Assembly (NCBI GenBank): GCA_022839105.1
Contig: JALHDH010000116.1
Coordinates: 1-9,660, forward strand
DNA from: a bacterium
Lineage (GTDB): Bacteria > Vulcanimicrobiota > Xenobia > Xenobiales > Xenobiaceae
Direction: 5' to 3'
DNA: 9,660 nt
Both the position numbers and the translations under genes were made by a program. The stretch's first letter is position 1; every line of letters starts with the position of its first letter. Positions 6,132-9,660 of this stretch are shown here, in pieces. A model generated the notes under the pieces. It was not told the DNA's origin, ran no database searches, and was given only the letters and a program-made list of their open reading frames with translations.

Positions 6132-7445
6132 GTGTCTGAGATTCCTGCGTCCGGGCTGGAGGCGGCCTGCGAGGCCCCCCAGACCCCCTGGCAGCTTCTG
6201 CGCACCAATCCGGTCTTCACCCGACTCTGGATCTCCCAGATCCTCTCGATGGCGGGAGACTGGTTGAGCTACGTCGCGCTTCTGGCCTTGTTGTTGGAGT
6301 TGACCGGCAGCGGGATGAGCGTCAGCGTGCTTCTTCTGTGCACCACGCTGCCCTCGTTGCTGGTGGCTCCCCTGGCCGGTGTGGTGGCGGATCGCTGGGA
6401 TCGGCGTCGGATCCTGATCGCCTCGGATCTGGTCCGGATGGTGTGCGTGCTGGGATTCCTGACCCTGCGCGAGCCCCACCAGGCGTGGCTCGCCTATGTG
6501 TTGACGGGGATCCTGGCCCTGGCCTCGGGGTTCTTCGCGCCCGCCGCGGCGGCCGCCCTGCCCAACCTGGTCACCCCCCGTCAGTTGACGGCGGCCAATG
6601 CCCTGATGGGGGCGACGGGCGGGGTCATGACGGCCCTGGCCGCCTGGCTGGGGGGCTGGGTCTCGGCCCATCTGGGGCGGCCCGTGGCCTTCGGCCTGGA
6701 TGCCTTCACCTTCCTGGTCAGCGCCCTGGTGATCCTCTCGGTTCGCCTGCCCTTCTCGGCGACGGTGCCGACTCCGATCCGCCCGGGACAGGTTCTGGCG
6801 CGCAGCGCCCGAGACCTGGGCGAGGCCTGCTCCTATGCCTGGGCCTCCAGGCCGGTGCTGGCCTTGATCCTCCTCAAGATGGCGGCCGGCCTGGCGGGCG
6901 GAGTCCTGGTCCTGCTCTCGGTGATTCCGGTCCAGGTCCTGGGCGCCGGGGACTTCGGCGTGGGGGTCCTGTACGCCAGTCGGGGACTGGGCACCCTGGC
7001 CGGGGCGGCACTCTCCTCTGTCCTGGCCGGAGGTGGGATGCGCTCCCGAGCCTTCCTGGCCGCCTGGGGCCTGGCGGCCTCGGGCTTGTTCTGCCTGGGC
7101 TTTGCTCGGGCAGAGACCCTGAACCAGGCCGCCTTCTTCGTCTTCGGAGCCTTTCTGGGCTCGGGGCTGCAGTGGGTCTACTCGGCCGCCCTGCTTCAGC
7201 GGCTGGTCGAGGACCGGCTCCTGGGGCGGGTGCTGGCCCTGGACAATGCCGGCATGACCTTGATGGCCTCACTCTCGACCCTGGCCTGCGGCTGGGGGCT
7301 GGTGGCCTGGGGGGCTCGGCCGGTTGCCGGAGTCGTCGGCCTGGCGGTCGTGGCGGCCTGTCTGGTCTGGTTGGGAGTCCACGCCTGGTGGCGCCCCCTG
7401 GAATTCGGCCCGTCGCCTCAGCGAGCCAGCCGCTTGTCCAGGTAG
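6132..7445 (+). CDS. MFS transporter, MFS_3/EntS-like (DHA3) exporter
   Basis: From a GTG at 6132 the product is 437 residues, normal for this family, with about twelve hydrophobic segments. Residues 25-50 (NPVFTRLWISQILSMAGDWL) match the typical MFS_3 N-terminus, in which an F-x-x-L-W segment and S-x-x-G-D-W-L open helix 1. The loop between helices 2 and 3 has the motif A variant GVVADRWDRRR (83-93). LPNLVTPRQLTAANAL (143-158) and the RVLALDNAGMT region (366-376) also fit. Members export drugs, macrolides or siderophores such as enterobactin by proton antiport; the substrate here is unknown. The open frame extends upstream to 5868, but that part overlaps the TPR gene antisense and has no family similarity, so I start at GTG 6132. 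No good ribosome site precedes it, so a nearby CTG or another start remains possible. It is the only plus-strand gene, and its last 28 bp overlap the convergent gene. Confidence 0.87.
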   Translation: MSEIPASGLEAACEAPQTPWQLLRTNPVFTRLWISQILSMAGDWLSYVALLALLLELTGSGMSVSVLLLCTTLPSLLVAPLAGVVADRWDRRRILIASDLVRMVCVLGFLTLREPHQAWLAYVLTGILALASGFFAPAAAAALPNLVTPRQLTAANALMGATGGVMTALAAWLGGWVSAHLGRPVAFGLDAFTFLVSALVILSVRLPFSATVPTPIRPGQVLARSARDLGEACSYAWASRPVLALILLKMAAGLAGGVLVLLSVIPVQVLGAGDFGVGVLYASRGLGTLAGAALSSVLAGGGMRSRAFLAAWGLAASGLFCLGFARAETLNQAAFFVFGAFLGSGLQWVYSAALLQRLVEDRLLGRVLALDNAGMTLMASLSTLACGWGLVAWGARPVAGVVGLAVVAACLVWLGVHAWWRPLEFGPSPQRASRLSR

Positions 7446-8599
7446 AGCTGCATCTCGGCCAGGGTCATCTGTCGCTCCGCCAGCGGCGGGTTGCGCGAGA
7501 CTCGCATCTCCGCCAGGGCTTTCCGGAAGGCCTGGGCCTGCCCGGGGGTCATCAGGGCGATCAACTTCGGGTAGTGGGCCGTCTGGGCCTGGAGCGCGCG
7601 CGAGTAGGCCTGGAGCTTCGGCAGGAAGCGGGCAGCCTGTTCGGGCCGGAGAGGAGCCTTCTGGAAGTCCTTGAGGTAGGCCAGGCCGGCTACCAGGAAG
7701 CTGGCAGGATAGATCGCCTGGGTGTCCTGGGGATCGACGGTGGAGGCGGGTTTCCCGGCGGCGCTCCCCGCCAGTCGGCCCAGGGCCTCGAGCAAGGCCT
7801 GGAGGTCGGGAGATTGGAGGGCCAGGGTCTCTTCTACCGCAGCCATGGCCGCGAGTTGTCGGGGGTCCAGCGCTCCTTGGACCAGATGCACCAGTTCCAG
7901 CGAGACCGAGTTCAGCTCCCGGGCTGGCGGGGTCACCTCGTCGAGCACCTTCTCCAGGGCCTTCAACTGATCGGGCGTGAAGGCGGTCGAAGGCGCCGAG
8001 TCGACCTCGCGCAGGGCGCCCAGCAGGAGGTCGCCGTGCACGAAGGTCCAGGACGCGGGATCCGTCGTCGGTTCGGCACCGACGTACATCACCGGCAGGC
8101 CGCCCACCCCGGAGGGCGCCGCAGGGGGAATGGAGAGCGCGGGAGGCGCGACGGCCGCGGTCGGGGAGGGACCCGGCGCACCCGCGGCGCCTGAGCCCCC
8201 CGAGCCGGGCGGGACGTGGGCGGGACCTGAACCCGGGGGGACGCCGGGAGGGCCTGAACCCGGCGGAGGCTCATCCAACGGGTGTTCCGGGGAGGAGGAC
8301 GGAGTCGAGGCCGGCGTCGGAGCCGTCGGGCTCGGCGCCATCGGCGTGGGGTCCACCGGCCTGGAACTCCCCCCCGAGACGGCCGTCGCGGTGGGGACGG
8401 CGGGGCGGCGCGCCAGGAAGAGCCAGACCAGTCCGCCCAGGATCACCAGCGCCAGGAGTCCCCAGACCAGCAGATCCGGCTGGGAGTCGTCCTCGGTTCC
8501 AGGTTCCGTCTCGGGGAGGGCCGGCTGCGCGCCCTCCTCTTCAGCAGGCGGGAGTGGGTCCTGTCGGCTTTCCGGGGTGGATTCTTCGTCTCTGTTCAT
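7418..8599 (-). CDS. Membrane-anchored protein with long Pro/Gly/Ser linker, unknown function
   Basis: I do not recognise a named family. From the ATG at 8599 it has 393 residues. Residues 1-41 are acidic and hydrophilic. Residues 42-64 form one membrane helix (DLLVWGLLALVILGGLVWLF) closed by two Arg. Residues 66-170 are a low-complexity Pro/Ser/Gly/Ala linker that includes three copies of a 9-residue unit starting PPGSG. A helical domain from about 185 to 393 carries FTPDQLKALEKVL, LVQGALDPRQLAAM, APLRPEQAARFLPKL and LMTPGQAQAFRKAL. These correspond in order to motifs in the protein at 1630-2676, so I read the two as diverged paralogs. The topology suggests a helical domain held away from the membrane by a flexible spacer. 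It follows the phosphopantetheinyl transferase gene on the same strand after 63 bp. A GTG at 8650 would add 17 residues and leave only 12 bp; I prefer 8599 because it is an ATG with GAGG at 5 nt. Its 3' end overlaps the transporter gene. Confidence 0.82.
   Translation of the reverse strand: MNRDEESTPESRQDPLPPAEEEGAQPALPETEPGTEDDSQPDLLVWGLLALVILGGLVWLFLARRPAVPTATAVSGGSSRPVDPTPMAPSPTAPTPASTPSSSPEHPLDEPPPGSGPPGVPPGSGPAHVPPGSGGSGAAGAPGPSPTAAVAPPALSIPPAAPSGVGGLPVMYVGAEPTTDPASWTFVHGDLLLGALREVDSAPSTAFTPDQLKALEKVLDEVTPPARELNSVSLELVHLVQGALDPRQLAAMAAVEETLALQSPDLQALLEALGRLAGSAAGKPASTVDPQDTQAIYPASFLVAGLAYLKDFQKAPLRPEQAARFLPKLQAYSRALQAQTAHYPKLIALMTPGQAQAFRKALAEMRVSRNPPLAERQMTLAEMQLYLDKRLAR
8186..8266 (-). 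repeat. Three 27-bp tandem units in the linker of the anchored protein
   Basis: The coding strand contains three imperfect, in-frame 27-base units, each encoding nine residues. They begin PPGSGPPGV, then PPGSGPAHV, then PPGSGGSGA. The first two units share CCGGGTTCAGG at the DNA level, and the third has drifted. Such in-frame units can expand or contract without breaking the gene and would change only the linker length. Confidence 0.7.
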
Positions 8600-8604
8600 G
8601 CGGT

Positions 8605-8608
8605 CCTC
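8605..8608 (-). promoter_or_regulatory. Ribosome binding site supporting the ATG at 8599
   Basis: GAGG on the minus strand is 5 nt before the ATG at 8599. The rival GTG at 8650 has GAAGGT about 6 nt upstream, which is similar in strength, so the choice rests mainly on codon type. Confidence 0.45.
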
Positions 8609-8662
8609 AACCAGGATTCCTCCCAGCCGTTCGGCGTCTTTGGGGACCACTCCTGGACCTTC

Positions 8663-9352
8663 TCAGGGCCAGGGGATCACGGTCCGGGCGCTCCAGCCGG
8701 GGCCCTCGGCGCACATGGCCCCCACGTATTCCTCGCCGCAGGGAAGCTCCTGGACAGGCCAGGAGGAGGCTTCCTCCGGACGGTCTCGGGTCCAGGTCAG
8801 TGGGCGGGGATTCGAAAGCGGCCCCAAGGGAACCGCGAAGTCCCCCAGGGGCAGGGCCAGCCCCGTTCCCCGGGCCTTGAGATAGGCCTCCTTGCGGGTC
8901 CAGACCCGCAAGAACTCACGGGGGAAGAGCGGGTCGGGAACCTCCAGGAGGGCCTGCCTCTCGGGCTCGGAGAAGAAGCGCTCGGCGAGTCCCCGGAAAT
9001 CCGCCCCCTTGCGGAGATGCTCGAGGTCCACTCCCACCTCCCTCTTCCAGGAGGCCCCGATGAGGGCGCGCTCTCCCGAGTGGGAGAGGTTGAAGCGGAG
9101 CTCAGGCCACTCGGCCAGGGTGGGCTTCCCCCATTCTCCGTAAGCGAAGCGGATCGCCGAGGGCGCGCAATCCAGCAGGTGGGCCAGGATTTCTCGCAGG
9201 CTGCCTCGGGCGCATTCGAAGCGCCGCCGGACCGTCGGGGGGATGAAGCGGTCGGCCCGGGCGCGTTCCTCCGGGCTCAACCTGAGCCCCAGTTCGGCCC
9301 GGCGCGCCTCGGGAGGGTCAAGATCCACCAGCCAGAGCCCGATCGCTTCCAC
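8663..9352 (-). CDS. Sfp-type 4'-phosphopantetheinyl transferase
   Basis: This 229-residue protein has the length and the full motif set of the Sfp/Gsp family. These enzymes move the phosphopantetheine arm of coenzyme A onto a serine of acyl, peptidyl or aryl carrier proteins. Seen in order: GKPTL (75-79), FNLSHSG (87-93), VGVDLEH (106-112) with the metal ligands Asp109 and Glu111, and FFSEPE followed by WTRKEAYLKA (151-160) with Trp151, Lys154, Glu155 and Lys159. All key residues are present, so it should be active in the cytosol with Mg2+. The start is a GTG preceded by GGAAG at 9 nt; in-frame upstream codons run into a stop at 9398 without a better start. It is 45 bp downstream of the ABC ATPase gene on the same strand. 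No polyketide, peptide or fatty-acid synthase gene lies in the window, so the carrier-protein partner is elsewhere. Confidence 0.95.
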   Translation of the reverse strand: MEAIGLWLVDLDPPEARRAELGLRLSPEERARADRFIPPTVRRRFECARGSLREILAHLLDCAPSAIRFAYGEWGKPTLAEWPELRFNLSHSGERALIGASWKREVGVDLEHLRKGADFRGLAERFFSEPERQALLEVPDPLFPREFLRVWTRKEAYLKARGTGLALPLGDFAVPLGPLSNPRPLTWTRDRPEEASSWPVQELPCGEEYVGAMCAEGPGWSARTVIPWP

Positions 9353-9397
9353 GCGCGGGTTCTTCCAGTCCGGCCCTCCGGGCCCTGCCCGAAGGCC

Positions 9398-9660
9398 TCA
9401 GCGGCCGTAGCGGATCGCCGCGGGAGGCTCCAGGCCGTGCCCCTCCAGAAGGGCGTGGTCGCGGAGCAGGCTGGCGCAGGGGCCTTGGGCCACCACCCGG
9501 CCTTGATCCAGGATCACCGCCTCCTCGCAGAGCTCCCAGGCCAGGTCCATGTCGTGGCTGGCCACGACCAGGGTGGCCTGGAGTCCGGACAGGAGTCCCA
9601 GCATGGCGCGTCGGGCGCGGGGGTCGAGGTTGCTGGTCGGCTCGTCCAGGACCAGGATGG
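9398..9660 (-). CDS. ABC transporter ATPase, CbiO/NikO-like, C-terminal part only
   Basis: Only the last 87 or so codons are inside the window; the gene continues beyond its right edge. The frame reads from the edge through Walker B and the D-loop (ILVLDEPTSNLDPRARR) to the H-loop histidine in VVASHDMDLAWELC, then ILDQGRVVAQGP, and ends with LLEGHGLEPPAAIRYGR. That last stretch resembles the tail of the energy-coupling-factor ATPases for cobalt and nickel uptake (CbiO, NikO), where an L-L-E-x-H-G-L-E-x-P segment is common. The methionine at 9604 is internal and is not the start, because conserved ATPase sequence precedes it in frame. The P-loop and signature motif lie outside. ABC ATPase is certain; metal specificity is an inference that the upstream permease genes would settle. 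Confidence 0.93.
   Translation of the reverse strand, partial: ILVLDEPTSNLDPRARRAMLGLLSGLQATLVVASHDMDLAWELCEEAVILDQGRVVAQGPCASLLRDHALLEGHGLEPPAAIRYGR

Noticed and set aside
6338..8194. 618-codon open frame on the plus strand spanning two genes
   Set aside because: It overlaps the transporter in another frame and the anchored-protein gene antisense. Its Gly/Pro/Arg-rich translation shows no domain.
9372..9384. Small inverted repeat GGCCC-TCC-GGGCC between the ABC ATPase and transferase genes
   Set aside because: A 5-bp stem with no following T-run is expected by chance in such GC-rich DNA and is not evidence for a terminator.
9398..9604. Complete 68-residue protein starting at the ATG at 9604
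   Set aside because: The frame stays open to the window edge and reads Walker B and D-loop sequence before that ATG, so it is the end of a longer ATPase.

Overview
The window is a very GC-rich bacterial chromosome segment with tightly packed genes, short gaps and strong G/C third-position bias, so long antisense shadow frames are common. Nothing in it fixes the taxon. The combination suggests a GC-rich, probably deep-branching and possibly uncultured bacterium: a COG2403-type GTPase, a GT-C glycosyltransferase, and poorly conserved membrane-anchored proteins with Pro-rich linkers. Acidobacteriota- or Myxococcota-like lineages would fit, but that is a guess. I see no tRNA, rRNA, CRISPR array, insertion sequence, phage gene or clear sign of recent transfer.

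Layout from right to left. The right edge (9398-9660, minus) holds the C-terminal end of a CbiO/NikO-like ABC ATPase cut by the window. Next, on the same strand, come an Sfp-type 4'-phosphopantetheinyl transferase (8663-9352) and a protein with one membrane anchor, a Pro/Gly/Ser-rich linker and a helical C-terminal domain (7418-8599). An MFS_3/EntS-like exporter (6132-7445, plus) is the only plus-strand gene. Its 3' end overlaps the anchored protein's gene tail-to-tail by 28 bp, and its 5' end diverges from the next leftward group.

The left half is a second leftward series: a membrane-anchored TPR protein (4870-6039), a 650-residue GT-C/GT39-like integral membrane glycosyltransferase (2831-4783), a second anchored Pro-rich-linker protein (1630-2676), and a COG2403 P-loop protein annotated in databases as predicted GTPase or cyclic 2,3-diphosphoglycerate synthetase (3-1349). 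The gaps are 86, 154 and 280 bp, so the first two or three genes may be co-transcribed, while the last may have its own promoter.

What works together: the TPR protein, the glycosyltransferase and the anchored protein plausibly act at the cytoplasmic membrane in glycan or glycoprotein assembly. The phosphopantetheinyl transferase and the EntS-like exporter are the kind of pair seen with carrier-protein-dependent metabolites such as siderophores, but no synthase lies in the window. The most interesting observation is that the two anchored proteins (1630-2676 and 7418-8599) look like diverged paralogs sharing a C-terminal domain with a P-L-x-P-x-Q-A-A motif. I do not recognise a named function for that domain.
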